From positions 868,001 to 932,000 of the forward strand of contig NZ_FOVZ01000002.1 in assembly GCF_900115295.1 (NCBI RefSeq): a stretch of 64,000 bases of DNA. The letters run 5' to 3'. Numbering within the stretch: position 1 is the first letter of the stretch; every line of letters starts with the position of its first letter. The notes beneath the pieces were generated by a model. The model was not told the DNA's origin. It was given only the letters and a program-made list of their open reading frames with translations, and made no database searches. Source of the DNA: Sphingomonas sp. OK281. GTDB taxonomy: Bacteria; Pseudomonadota; Alphaproteobacteria; Sphingomonadales; Sphingomonadaceae. This document shows, in pieces, positions 29,850 to 38,145 of this stretch. The translations under genes and the position numbers were made by a program.

Positions 29850-30047
29850 GAGGGGGACTTGCCGAGATTGCCTCACTCCTGATTCCTGATCCCCCAAGCC
29901 GTCGCCCATCGAAAGCCGGGGTATCCCGAGGGGCAGGCGACGTTCGCAACACGGTGAGACCCCATCTTCCGCTGGGATGACGGGTCGGGTGCGGATGCGG
30001 GAACGGATCATTGTCCCGCTTCGGGCGATGCTGCGGCACCCAGGTAC

Positions 30048-30083
30048 GAAAAAGGGCGGCCCCGCGAGGAGCCGCCCTTTTTC
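30048..30083. terminator. Bidirectional rho-independent terminator
   Basis: GAAAAAGGGCGGC and GCCGCCCTTTTTC form a 9-bp GC stem extended by an A/T stem, so it reads as a terminator on both strands. It serves the convergent torF and DUF3035 genes. Confidence 0.88.
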
Positions 30084-30103
30084 GTCAGCCACCAAGGCCG
30101 CAA

Positions 30104-30517
30104 TCAGTTCGCAGTAGTCTTCGCGTCCTGGCCGTCGCCTTCCGGTGCAGCGACGATGTCGCGCGTCGTCGAGCCCTTGTCGACCACGGTCGTGCCGGGA
30201 TCGCCAACGTTGGAGCGGATGCCGGGATCGTCGCTGTCCGCGCCTGCATCGGCGACGACGCCCGATTCCGCCGGGCTGCGTGCCGCGGCACCCCCGAACA
30301 GCGCATCGAGCGTCTGCGCGTTGGCGGCGGTATCCTGCGGACGGGCGGCGCCGGGCTGCGGCGGGACCAGTGCGAAGTCGGGCGGGATCACCAGCGGCGC
30401 CTGGCGCGCGACCGCGAACTCGTCCGGACGTGCGCGATCGAGGCTTCGGCCTGCGCCACAACCGGACAGGAGGGCCGCGCTCGCCAGACCGGCAGCCAGG
30501 GGTACGAACTTACGCAT
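30104..30517 (-). CDS. DUF3035 lipoprotein (BamF-type candidate)
   Basis: A 137-residue lipoprotein. The signal peptide ends ALLSGC with Cys20 as the lipidation site. The RARPDEFAVARQAPLVIPPDF block (residues 28-48) is the DUF3035 signature and sits right after the anchor, with a disordered Asp/Ala-rich tail. The gene after lspA in many alphaproteobacteria encodes this family, and from memory it has been linked to BAM-complex lipoprotein BamF; that link is uncertain. It overlaps lspA by 8 bp, so it is the last gene of the ileS operon. Confidence 0.82.
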   Translation of the reverse strand: MRKFVPLAAGLASAALLSGCGAGRSLDRARPDEFAVARQAPLVIPPDFALVPPQPGAARPQDTAANAQTLDALFGGAAARSPAESGVVADAGADSDDPGIRSNVGDPGTTVVDKGSTTRDIVAAPEGDGQDAKTTAN

Positions 30518-31013
30518 GGGAATTCTCCACAGGGGGCTTCTCGCGCACGAGGAGCGCCCGAACAAGCAGGACGAGCACGCCGACAGTAATCGCTGCATCG
30601 GCGACATTGAAGACCAAAAACGGACGCCACTCGCCGATATGCAGGTCGGCGAAATCGACCACATAGCCGAGCCGGATCCGGTCGAGGATATTGCCGATCG
30701 CGCCGCCGAGCACGAAGCCGAGAGCGACCTGATCGGTGGGGTTCTTCTCGCGCGTCATCCACACCGCGACGCCGACCGCGATCGCGCCGGTCAGCAGTAC
30801 CAGCGCCCAGCGGGTGAGGTGCCCGTCGGCGGGGAGCAGCCCGAGCGAGATGCCGATGTTGGGCACGAAGCGCAGGTCGAAGAACGAGGTGATGGTCTGC
30901 GAATCGCCGAGCGAGTCGATCCCGAGCGGCTTGGTCACCGCCCATTTGCTGATCTGGTCGGCGAGGAAGAGGGCGGCGGCTGCCCCGAACCCGGCCTTGG
31001 GCAGGTTACGCAT
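30510..31013 (-). CDS. lspA: Lipoprotein signal peptidase (signal peptidase II)
   Basis: A 167-residue inner-membrane aspartyl protease that cleaves prolipoprotein signal peptides after lipidation. Four hydrophobic segments are visible. The catalytic Asp residues lie in GNILDRIRLGYVVDF and FNVADAAI; FVPNIGISLG replaces the more usual FNxGAAFG loop. The ATG at 31013 is chosen over in-frame codons further into ileS. It overlaps the ileS end by 8 bp, the usual ileS-lspA coupling. Confidence 0.95.
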   Translation of the reverse strand: MRNLPKAGFGAAAALFLADQISKWAVTKPLGIDSLGDSQTITSFFDLRFVPNIGISLGLLPADGHLTRWALVLLTGAIAVGVAVWMTREKNPTDQVALGFVLGGAIGNILDRIRLGYVVDFADLHIGEWRPFLVFNVADAAITVGVLVLLVRALLVREKPPVENSHA

Positions 31014-34000
31014 CGGCCACCACCTCGTCGCACCGGTTGCAGAGCTCGCCATCGACGGTCACCTCGGGGAGGTGGCGCCAGCAGCGGCCGCATTTGTGGA
31101 AGTCGGTGCGGGCGACGGTGACGGCGTCGCCCGGGGTCACCTTGGCGACGATGAAGGCTTCGGCGAGCGCGTCCGCGTCGAGCAGCATCGACGGCACGGT
31201 GATCTCCGCTTCCAAGCTGGAGCGCACGGTCTTCTCGCGGCGGAGCGGTTCGATCGCCTCGGTGACCTGGACGCGCAACTGGCGGATTTCGTGCCACTTG
31301 CTGCCGACCACGTCGTCGGCGTCGAGCGACGGCAGCGACGGCCATTCGAGATAGTGGACCGAGCTGTCGTCGCTCGGGAAGCGCGACTGCCACACTTCTT
31401 CCGCGGTGAAGCAGAGCACCGGCGCGGCGTAGCGGACGAGCGCGTGGAACAGCACGTCGAGGACGGTGCGGTACGACCGGCGCTTGATGTCGCTCGGCGC
31501 GTCGCAATAGAGCGAGTCCTTGCGGATATCGAAGAAGAATGCGGACAGGTCCTCGCTCGCGAAGTCGGTCAGCAGGCGCGTGTAGCGGTTGAACTCGTAC
31601 GCTTCGGCCGCCTGGCGCAGCTCGGTGTCGATCATGCCGAGGCGGTGGAGCACGTAGCGCTCCAGCTCGGGCATGTCGGACACCGCGACGCGCTCCGACT
31701 CGTCGAAGTCTTCGAGTGCGCCGAGCATGTAGCGGAAGGTGTTGCGCAGCTTGCGGTATGCGTCGGAGGCGGTGGCGAGCACTTCCTTGCCGATCTTCAC
31801 GTCGTCGAAATAGTCGGTCGAGGCGACCCACATGCGCAGGATGTCCGCGCCGGACTCGCCGATGATCTTGAGCGGATCGACGACGTTGCCGAGCGACTTC
31901 GACATCTTCCGGCCCTGGCCGTCGAGCGCGAAGCCGTGCGTGAGGACCGCGTCGTACGGTGCGCGACCGCGCGTGCCGCAGCTTTCGAGCAGCGACGACT
32001 GGAACCAGCCGCGATGCTGGTCCGAGCCTTCGAGGTACAGGTTCGCGCGCGTGCCTTCGCCATAGCGTGCTTCGACGGTGAAGACGTGCGTGCAGCCGGA
32101 GTCGAACCAGACGTCGAGGATGTCCTTCACGACCTCATAGTCGGCGAGGTCGTAGTCGGGGCCGAGCAGCGCCTGGTGGCCGTCGGCGTACCACGCATCC
32201 GCGCCGTTCTCGCGGAAGGCTTCGACGATGCGCGCGTTGACGGCGGGGTCGTTGAGGTACTGGCCGGTGGCGCGGTTGACGAACAGCGCGATCGGCACGC
32301 CCCAGGCGCGCTGGCGCGAGATGACCCAGTCGGGGCGGCCCTGCACCATCGACGTGATCCGGTTTTCCGCGCGCGCGGGGATCCAGGTGGTCGCGGCGAT
32401 CGCGTCGAGCGCGATTTCGCGGAGGGTGGCGCCGTTGCCGCTCACTGCTTCTGCTCCCCTCCCGCTTGCGGGAGGGGTTGGGGGAGGGGAGGCGTCGAGC
32501 GCAGCATTTGCGGCACTGCCCTCCCCTAACCCCTCCCGCAGGCGGGAGGGGGATTCTGTCGCACGCCCGTCGGTGCTGAGCGACGTCGAAGCATCCATCG
32601 GGATGAACCATTGCGGGGTCGCGCGGAAGATCACCTTGGCCTTCGAGCGCCACGAATGCGGGTAGCTGTGCTTGAAGTCGTCGCTCGCCGCCAGCAACCC
32701 GCCGACCTCGCGCAGGTCCGAGCAGATCGGGCCGTCGGCGCTCACGAACTTCTTGTTGATGACGCTGCCCTGGCCGCCGAGCCATGCCCAGTCGGCGCGG
32801 TACATCCCCGCGCCGTCGATCGCGAAGACCGGGTCGATGCCGTATTGCTTGCAGAGTTCGAAATCGTCCTCGCCGTGGTCCGGCGCCATGTGGACGAGCC
32901 CGGTGCCAGCGTCGGTCGTGACGAACGCGCCGGGGAGGAACGGGCGCGGCTTCGCAAAGAACCCGCCGAGTGCGTGCATCGGGTGACGCGCGGTCGCGCC
33001 TTCGAGTTGCGAGCCTTTGATGTGCTTCGTCTCGAACAACGCCAATAGTTCGGGAACACGTCCACCAAGATCAGACCAGTCGGCAGCTTCAGCCCGCTTT
33101 TTCAAGCGTGCAATGAAACTGTCAAACAACTCGTTGGCAACCAACAAATTAACGCCAATCGGCAAGCCAAGTGCGCTCAGTCGTTCGTCAGATCGAGCAG
33201 TCTCTTCGGCGCCCATTCCGGGATCAGAATACAAATTGAAGACGAAATAATCGATCTCAGGCCCATAGCTCAGCGCCTGGTTCACCGGGATCGTCCACGG
33301 CGTGGTCGTCCAGATCACCGCATGCGCGCCGACCAGTTCGGGCGCGTTCGGCGCAGAGTCGATCTCGAACGCGACGTCGATCTGCGTGGAAACGATGTCC
33401 TCATACTCGACCTCGGCCTCGGCGAGCGCGGTCTTTTCGACCGGCGACCACATCACCGGCTTGGCACCGCGGTACAGCTGGCCGCTCTCGGCGAACTTGA
33501 GCAGCTCGCCGACGATCGCGGCCTCGGCCTCGTACTTCATCGTCAGGTACGGATCGGCCCAGTCGCCCATCACGCCTAAGCGCTCGAACTCGGCCTTCTG
33601 CACGGCGACCCATTTCTCGGCATAGGCGCGGCATTCGGCGCGGAACTGGTCGACGGGGACGTCGTCCTTGTTGAGCTTCTTCGCGCGATACGCTTCCTCG
33701 ACCTTCCACTCGATCGGCAGGCCGTGGCAGTCCCAGCCGGGGACGTAGGGCGCGTCCTTGCCCATCAGCGATTGCGAGCGGACGATGATGTCCTTCAGGA
33801 CCTTGTTCATCGCGTGGCCCATGTGGATGTCGCCGTTCGCGTACGGCGGGCCATCGTGCAGGATGAACCGCTCGCGCCCAAGCCGCTGTTCGCGCAACCG
33901 GTCGTAGATGCCGAGCTTCGCCCAGCGCTCCAGGATCGCCGGCTCCTTCGCGGCGAGGCCCGCCTTCATCGGGAAGTCGGTCTTCGGCAGGAAGACGGTG

Positions 34001-34038
34001 TCGCGGTAATCGCGGGCGGGCGCGGGAGTATCGGTCAT
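31006..34038 (-). CDS. ileS: Isoleucyl-tRNA synthetase with inserted palindromic element
   Basis: Class I aminoacyl-tRNA synthetase of 1010 residues, longer than the usual 930-960. The HIGH-like motif is in GDIHMGHAMNK near residue 72, KMSKS is in GRKMSKSLGN, and the C-terminal zinc finger is CGRCWRH...CNRCDE. The CP1 editing domain lies between. Two oddities: residues about 480-535, between FRATPQWFIPMD and LREIALDAI, are an in-frame insertion made of repeat DNA; and residues about 265-340 in CP1 are coded by DNA of only about 51% GC. Both keep the frame open. The start ATG at 34038 follows no overlap with ribF. Confidence 0.96.
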   Translation of the reverse strand: MTDTPAPARDYRDTVFLPKTDFPMKAGLAAKEPAILERWAKLGIYDRLREQRLGRERFILHDGPPYANGDIHMGHAMNKVLKDIIVRSQSLMGKDAPYVPGWDCHGLPIEWKVEEAYRAKKLNKDDVPVDQFRAECRAYAEKWVAVQKAEFERLGVMGDWADPYLTMKYEAEAAIVGELLKFAESGQLYRGAKPVMWSPVEKTALAEAEVEYEDIVSTQIDVAFEIDSAPNAPELVGAHAVIWTTTPWTIPVNQALSYGPEIDYFVFNLYSDPGMGAEETARSDERLSALGLPIGVNLLVANELFDSFIARLKKRAEAADWSDLGGRVPELLALFETKHIKGSQLEGATARHPMHALGGFFAKPRPFLPGAFVTTDAGTGLVHMAPDHGEDDFELCKQYGIDPVFAIDGAGMYRADWAWLGGQGSVINKKFVSADGPICSDLREVGGLLAASDDFKHSYPHSWRSKAKVIFRATPQWFIPMDASTSLSTDGRATESPSRLREGLGEGSAANAALDASPPPTPPASGRGAEAVSGNGATLREIALDAIAATTWIPARAENRITSMVQGRPDWVISRQRAWGVPIALFVNRATGQYLNDPAVNARIVEAFRENGADAWYADGHQALLGPDYDLADYEVVKDILDVWFDSGCTHVFTVEARYGEGTRANLYLEGSDQHRGWFQSSLLESCGTRGRAPYDAVLTHGFALDGQGRKMSKSLGNVVDPLKIIGESGADILRMWVASTDYFDDVKIGKEVLATASDAYRKLRNTFRYMLGALEDFDESERVAVSDMPELERYVLHRLGMIDTELRQAAEAYEFNRYTRLLTDFASEDLSAFFFDIRKDSLYCDAPSDIKRRSYRTVLDVLFHALVRYAAPVLCFTAEEVWQSRFPSDDSSVHYLEWPSLPSLDADDVVGSKWHEIRQLRVQVTEAIEPLRREKTVRSSLEAEITVPSMLLDADALAEAFIVAKVTPGDAVTVARTDFHKCGRCWRHLPEVTVDGELCNRCDEVVADA
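32454..32553. repeat. Palindromic element (family E) inside ileS
   Basis: Arms built on CCCTCCCGCTTGCGGGAGGG and its GCAGGC variant, each with a G-rich or C-rich extension (GGTTGGGGGAGGG / CCCTCCCCTAACC), around a 30-bp loop. Translated within ileS it gives PSRLREGLGEG...PPPTPPASGRG. It adds about 33 residues with no stop or frameshift. Confidence 0.92.
32567..32594. repeat. Fragment resembling a family F arm, inside ileS
   Basis: GTCGGTGCTGAGCGACGTCG resembles the GTTCGTGCTGAG start of the repeat at 20054. It abuts the family E element, so the ileS insertion looks composite. Confidence 0.5.
33020..33245. other. Low-GC patch within ileS
   Basis: Direct counting gives 91 G/C in 180 bases (33061-33240, about 51%), against 42 of 60 (70%) in the adjacent line 33301-33360. 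It encodes the segment SDERLSALGLPIGVNLLVANE and flanks in the CP1 editing domain. Codons such as AAA, TTT, GAA and TTG are common here and rare elsewhere in the gene. Confidence 0.75.
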
Positions 34039-34095
34039 AAGTGGGCCGGGCTGTAGCCGGTCGCGCGGCGTGTTGCCATCCCTGTCCCGCTCTTG

Positions 34096-34201
34096 CTCCC
34101 CTCCCTGGAAGGGAGGGGCTGGGGGTGGGTTGGTTCGGAATTGCCGTCACGTCCGCCAAGCGGCCGACCCACCCCCGACCCCTCCCTTTCAGGGAGGGGA
34201 G
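34096..34201. repeat. Palindromic element (family E), between ribF and ileS
   Basis: The arms are CTCCCCTCCCTGGAAGGGAG and its complement with TTTCAGG, around GGGGTGGGTTGG...CCGACCCACCCCC. Here the element is intergenic, showing the same family occupies both genes and gaps. Confidence 0.88.
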
Positions 34202-34204
34202 AAG

Positions 34205-35128
34205 TCAGCCCAGGATCGCGCGCGCACGATCGCAGTCGGCATCCATCTGCGTCGTCAGAGCTTCGAGGCTGTCGAACTTCGCTTCCGGCCGGAGGTACTC
34301 GACCAGCGATACCTCGACGCGACGGCCGTACAGATCCTCCGAGAAGTCGAAGAAATACGGCTCGAGCAATTCCTTCGGCGGATCGAAGCTCGGGCGGATG
34401 CCGAGGTTCGCCGCGCCCTTCAGCACGCGGCCGTCGTCCAGCCGACCGGTCACCGCATAGATCCCGTACGCAGGCCGGAGATAATTCCCCATGTCGAGAT
34501 TGGCGGTCGGGTAGCCGATCGTGCGGCCGAGCTTGTCGCCGTGCTGCACCACGCCCTCGATCGCGAACGGCCGCGTGAGCAGTCGCGTCGCGGTCGCCAT
34601 GTCGCCGCTGCGTAGGGCATCGCGGATGCGCGTGGACGAGACGGTCTCGCCGTTCAGCGCCACCGCGCCGACGGTCTCCGCGCGGAATCCGTGGACCGGG
34701 CCGCGCGAGGCCAGCGTATGGACGGTGCCGGCCTTGCTTTTGCCGAAGGTGAAGTCCTCGCCGGTGACGACGCCGCCGACGCGGAGATTGTCCTCGAGCC
34801 GCTGGGCGATGAACTCCTCGGCGGTCAGCGCGGCGAGATCGCCATCGAAATGGAACACCACCATCGCGTCGGCGCCGGCCTCCGCGAACAGCCGCTCGCG
34901 CTGGTCGAGCGTGGTCAGGCGGAACGGCGCGGTGTCGGGGCGGAAGTGGCGGACCGGATGCGGATCGAACGTCGCCACCAGCGCGGGGCGGCCCTCGGCT
35001 TTGGCCCAAGCGATCGCGCGCGCGACCACTGCCTGGTGACCGAGGTGGAATCCATCGAAATTGCCCAGCGCGACGATCCCGTTCGCGAGATGCGAAGGAA
35101 TGGACGCGCCGCCGTCGAGCCGCTGCAT
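34205..35128 (-). CDS. ribF: Bifunctional riboflavin kinase/FAD synthetase
   Basis: A 307-residue enzyme making FMN and FAD from riboflavin. The N-terminal adenylyltransferase domain has GNFDGFHLGHQ and the VVGGVVTGEDFTFGKS-like stretch; SSTRIRDAL precedes the C-terminal kinase domain with GRTIGYPTANLD and the PTAN motif. It is located directly upstream of ileS, as in many proteobacteria. The ATG at 35128 is selected over one 21 codons upstream. Confidence 0.95.
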   Translation of the reverse strand: MQRLDGGASIPSHLANGIVALGNFDGFHLGHQAVVARAIAWAKAEGRPALVATFDPHPVRHFRPDTAPFRLTTLDQRERLFAEAGADAMVVFHFDGDLAALTAEEFIAQRLEDNLRVGGVVTGEDFTFGKSKAGTVHTLASRGPVHGFRAETVGAVALNGETVSSTRIRDALRSGDMATATRLLTRPFAIEGVVQHGDKLGRTIGYPTANLDMGNYLRPAYGIYAVTGRLDDGRVLKGAANLGIRPSFDPPKELLEPYFFDFSEDLYGRRVEVSLVEYLRPEAKFDSLEALTTQMDADCDRARAILG

Positions 35129-35195
35129 GCGCGGTTCAGTAACCAGCCGCCGCGAAAGGCGATAGTCCTTCTGTGCGGTCGTCTCCCGCAACTCC

Positions 35196-35251
35196 TTGTT
35201 CTCCCGCGAAGGCGGGATTCCAGCCTGGGCTCCCGCCTTCGCGGGAGAACA
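35196..35251. repeat. Palindromic intergenic repeat, family A, copy 8
   Basis: Between ribF and folA, both on the minus strand. Its right end touches the folA stop codon. Confidence 0.9.
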
Positions 35252-35253
35252 AC

Positions 35254-35730
35254 TCAGCGGCGGGTGAGGGTGACGAAGCCATAAGCGGGCCGTTGCTTTT
35301 CGCCTGGGTGATCCTCGCGGGCGATCTCGTGCCAGCCGTCGAATGCGGGGACGACGGCGTCGCCTTCGGGTTCGTCATGGACTTCGGTCAGTTCGATGCG
35401 GTCCGCATGGGGGAGAAACTGCGCATAGATCTGCGCGCCACCGATGACCGCGACGTCGTCTCCCGCCATAGTGAGCGCCTCCTCGACCGAATGCGCGACC
35501 TCAGCGCCGTCCGCGGTCCAGTCGCCCCGCGTGAGGACGATGTGACGGCGGCCGGGCAGGGGGCTCGGGAAACTCTCGAATGTCTTGCGGCCCATCACCA
35601 TCGGCTTGCCCATCGTCAGCGCCTTGAAGCGCTTCAGGTCGGCGGGGATGCGCCAGGGGAGCTGGCCGTTGCGGCCGATGACGCCGTTGGTGGCGCGGGC
35701 GAGGTAGAAGGTGATCATGCTCCAGGTCAT
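35254..35730 (-). CDS. folA: Dihydrofolate reductase
   Basis: A 158-residue enzyme regenerating tetrahydrofolate with NADPH. Visible motifs: GVIGRNGQLPWRIPADLKRFK with the catalytic acidic Asp in PADL, GRKTFES for NADPH phosphate binding, and VIGGAQIYAQ. Length matches bacterial DHFRs. thyA lies 0.8 kb upstream on the same strand, the classic thymidylate pair, separated by a hemerythrin gene and a repeat. Confidence 0.95.
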   Translation of the reverse strand: MTWSMITFYLARATNGVIGRNGQLPWRIPADLKRFKALTMGKPMVMGRKTFESFPSPLPGRRHIVLTRGDWTADGAEVAHSVEEALTMAGDDVAVIGGAQIYAQFLPHADRIELTEVHDEPEGDAVVPAFDGWHEIAREDHPGEKQRPAYGFVTLTRR

Positions 35731-35786
35731 GCCGGAATGAGAGGCGGAGGGCTACTCCGTCAATCACGTCCAAACCTAACCTACAG

Positions 35787-35894
35787 CACCTCCCCGGCGG
35801 AGGCCGGGGTCCAGTTGGGAAACGTTGCTAACAAAGCGCTGCGTCCCGTCACTCCCACCTTTCCAACTGGGCCCCGGCCTTCGCCGGGGAGGTG
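35787..35894. repeat. Palindromic intergenic repeat, family B, copy 3
   Basis: GCACCTCCCCGGCGGAGGCC arm paired with the complementary arm ending GGGGAGGTGG. The loop includes CTAACAAAGCGCTGCGTCCC. Confidence 0.92.
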
Positions 35895-35905
35895 GAGTTT
35901 GGGGT

Positions 35906-36430
35906 TCAACCCGGCGCGTGTTCCTTCACATACGCCTCGGGATCCTTCTCGACGACCTTCACCCCGTTCAGGTGATTCGCCTCGAACGCCGCAAACCGCA
36001 CGCCAAGCTCATGCCGCTCCTCAAGCGTCGCATGCTTGCGGAAGTCGGTGAGGCCCTGGCGTTCTTCCTCCGCCAGATGATCGCTGTTCGCCTTGTTGCA
36101 TTCGCCCACCGCTTCGAACCATGCGTCCGACCCGACCGGGTGCTTGTCGACCGCTTCGCCGGTGTCGCGGATGTCGTTGTGATCCTCGATCGCGTCCTCG
36201 GTCTCTTCAGCGGCCGAGTCGGCGTCGTTGCCGCCAGTGCCGATCTTCATCAGCCGCGGGTAGAAGAAGCGTTCCTCCGCCTCGGCGTGCGCGTCGAGCA
36301 GGTTCTTGAGGCGGGTCCAGAGCGCCGACAGCGCCTCGGTGTCCTTGGCGTCGATCGAATCGATCTGGGCGAACAATGCGCGCTGCTGCGCGTGTTCGTC
36401 GAGAATGAGCTGTGTGATATCCATGCGCAT
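35906..36430 (-). CDS. Hemerythrin HHE-domain protein
   Basis: About 174 residues, all helical. Candidate iron ligands follow hemerythrin spacing: His in LILDEHAQQ, His and Glu in LLDAHAEAEERFFYP, His in EDHNDIRD and His-Glu in DHLAEEERQG. Such proteins bind O2, NO or iron in stress responses. The start is uncertain: ATG codons at 36430 and 36424 are both possible and neither has a clear Shine-Dalgarno site. It sits between thyA and folA on the same strand. Confidence 0.88.
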   Translation of the reverse strand: MRMDITQLILDEHAQQRALFAQIDSIDAKDTEALSALWTRLKNLLDAHAEAEERFFYPRLMKIGTGGNDADSAAEETEDAIEDHNDIRDTGEAVDKHPVGSDAWFEAVGECNKANSDHLAEEERQGLTDFRKHATLEERHELGVRFAAFEANHLNGVKVVEKDPEAYVKEHAPG

Positions 36431-36503
36431 CTGAACCGCACAGCGCACGGGCGGTTCCTATTGCGATTCGGTCGCGCGGCGCTGTCGCGGGGTTACTCTC
36501 TGT

Positions 36504-37298
36504 TCAGACCGCGACGGGGGCCTTGATGTGCGCCTGCGCGACATAGTCGTGAAGGACGAAATCCTCATATTCGTAGGCGTCGATCGAGTCCGGCTTTCGG
36601 AGAATTTCAAGCCGCGGCAACGGCCCCGGCGAGCGCGTCAGTTGCAGTTGCGCCTGCTCCAGATGGTTCGAATAGAGGTGGCAATCGCCGCCGGTCCAGA
36701 TGAACTCGCCGACCTCCAGCCCGCATTGCTGCGCGAGGATGTGCGTGAGCAGCGCGTAGCTGGCGATGTTGAACGGCACGCCGAGGAAGATGTCGCCCGA
36801 GCGCTGGTAGAGCTGGAGCGACAGCTTGCCGCCCGCGACATGCGTCTGGAACAGGCAGTGGCACGGCGCGAGCGCCATCGCGTGGAGGTCGCCGGGATTC
36901 CACGCGCTGACGATCTGGCGGCGCGAGGCAGGGTTGGTTTTGATCTGCGTGATCAGTTCGGCGATCTGGTCGATGTGGCGTCCATCCGCGGCGACCCAGT
37001 CGCGCCACTGCTTGCCATAGACCGGGCCGAGATCGCCGTTCTCGTCCGCCCATTCGTCCCAGATCGCGACTTTGCGCTCCTGTAGCCAGCGGACGTTGGT
37101 GTCGCCGCGCAGGAACCACAGGAGTTCGACGATGATCGAGCGGAGGTGAAGCTTCTTGGTGGTGAGCACGGGGAAGCCCTGTGCGAGATCGAAGCGCATC
37201 TGCGCGCCGAACACGCTGAGCGTGCCGGTGCCGGTGCGGTCCATCGTCTCGACGCCGGTCGAGAGCACGCGGTCCATGAGGTCTAGATATTGGCGCAT
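36504..37298 (-). CDS. thyA: Thymidylate synthase
   Basis: 264 residues, the same length as E. coli ThyA. Converts dUMP to dTMP with methylenetetrahydrofolate. The nucleophile Cys is in [10 protein letters not shown], the dUMP-binding [12 protein letters not shown] and [11 protein letters not shown] follow the family, and the C-terminus ends in VAV. The ATG at 37298 gives the standard [12 protein letters not shown] start. First gene of the minus-strand thyA-hemerythrin-folA run. Confidence 0.97.
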   Translation of the reverse strand: MRQYLDLMDRVLSTGVETMDRTGTGTLSVFGAQMRFDLAQGFPVLTTKKLHLRSIIVELLWFLRGDTNVRWLQERKVAIWDEWADENGDLGPVYGKQWRDWVAADGRHIDQIAELITQIKTNPASRRQIVSAWNPGDLHAMALAPCHCLFQTHVAGGKLSLQLYQRSGDIFLGVPFNIASYALLTHILAQQCGLEVGEFIWTGGDCHLYSNHLEQAQLQLTRSPGPLPRLEILRKPDSIDAYEYEDFVLHDYVAQAHIKAPVAV

Positions 37299-37389
37299 GC
37301 CGGGGGCGTAGCGGCGTAGCGGCGGCGGCTCAAGCCGATGTGGACGCGGTTGCGCGTGCAGCCGCCCGCGTGGCGGCGCAGTCGGGTAT

Positions 37390-37782
37390 GTGCTGCCGCC
37401 GCCCATATCTTCCCGTCGCATCGCCGACCTCACGATGGCGCGCGCGCTGTTCGCCGGGCTGCGCGATGCCACGGTCGAGACGGTGGCGGTCGTCTATCTT
37501 GATCCGAATCGGAGGATTCTCGGGATGCGGCATGTCGTCGGCGGACGGGATCAGGTGGCGATCTCGATCCGGACGGTCGCGATGGATGCGCTGGCGTTCG
37601 GCGCGGTCGGCGCGGTGATGGCGCACAACCATCCGAGCGGGGATGCCACGCCGAGCGCGCGGGACGTGGCGTTCACGCGGGCGTTGGCGGCGGGGTTGCG
37701 GACGTTGGAGGTGGTGCTGCTCGATCACCTGGTGATCGCGGTTGACGAGGTGACGAGCCTGCGCGCGATGGGGATCGTCTGA
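37390..37782 (+). CDS. Short RadC-like JAMM/MPN domain protein
   Basis: 130 residues. The JAMM metalloprotease motif [14 protein letters not shown] is intact at about residues 79-92, but the helix-hairpin-helix N-terminus of standard RadC (about 220 residues) is absent. The first possible start in this frame is the GTG at 37390; the frame is open back to a stop at 37309 with no other start. RadC-type MPN proteins have no settled function; standalone short forms are frequent in sphingomonads. It is divergent from thyA. Confidence 0.8.
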   Translation: MLPPPISSRRIADLTMARALFAGLRDATVETVAVVYLDPNRRILGMRHVVGGRDQVAISIRTVAMDALAFGAVGAVMAHNHPSGDATPSARDVAFTRALAAGLRTLEVVLLDHLVIAVDEVTSLRAMGIV

Positions 37783-37862
37783 CGTGTCGCATCGATTCCT
37801 ACCGAACCTGTAGCTGGCATCAGCGAGATGGGGCGTCGTCTTTCAGATGACGACAGAAAAGC

Positions 37863-37920
37863 TTGTTTCCCCGCGAAGGCGGGGACCCAGACTGGGCTCC
37901 CGCCTTCGCGGGAGTACAAG
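37863..37920. repeat. Palindromic intergenic repeat, family A, copy 9
   Basis: In the convergent gap between the RadC-like and methyltransferase genes, paired with a family B copy 90 bp further on. Confidence 0.9.
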
Positions 37921-38006
37921 GAAGCATGGGCTGTCGTCGGATTGCGGGCGACGCATTCACAAGTCTGCGGGAATGGCGTGATGTGAGGAGTGCCTGCCCC
38001 CAAATC

Positions 38007-38113
38007 CACCACACCGGCGGAGGCCGGGGCCCAATTGGGGGACGTCGCCAACGACGCGCAGTTCGCGGTTACTGTGACCTTTCCAATTGGGCCCCGGCCT
38101 CCGCCGGGGTGGT
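38007..38113. repeat. Palindromic intergenic repeat, family B, copy 4
   Basis: CACCACACCGGCGGAGGCCG arm and complementary GCCGGGGTGGTG arm with CCCAATTGG inner blocks. With the family A copy it accounts for most of the 363-bp gap. Confidence 0.9.
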
Positions 38114-38145
38114 GCCTCGGGATCGGTCACGACCCGAATCCAATC

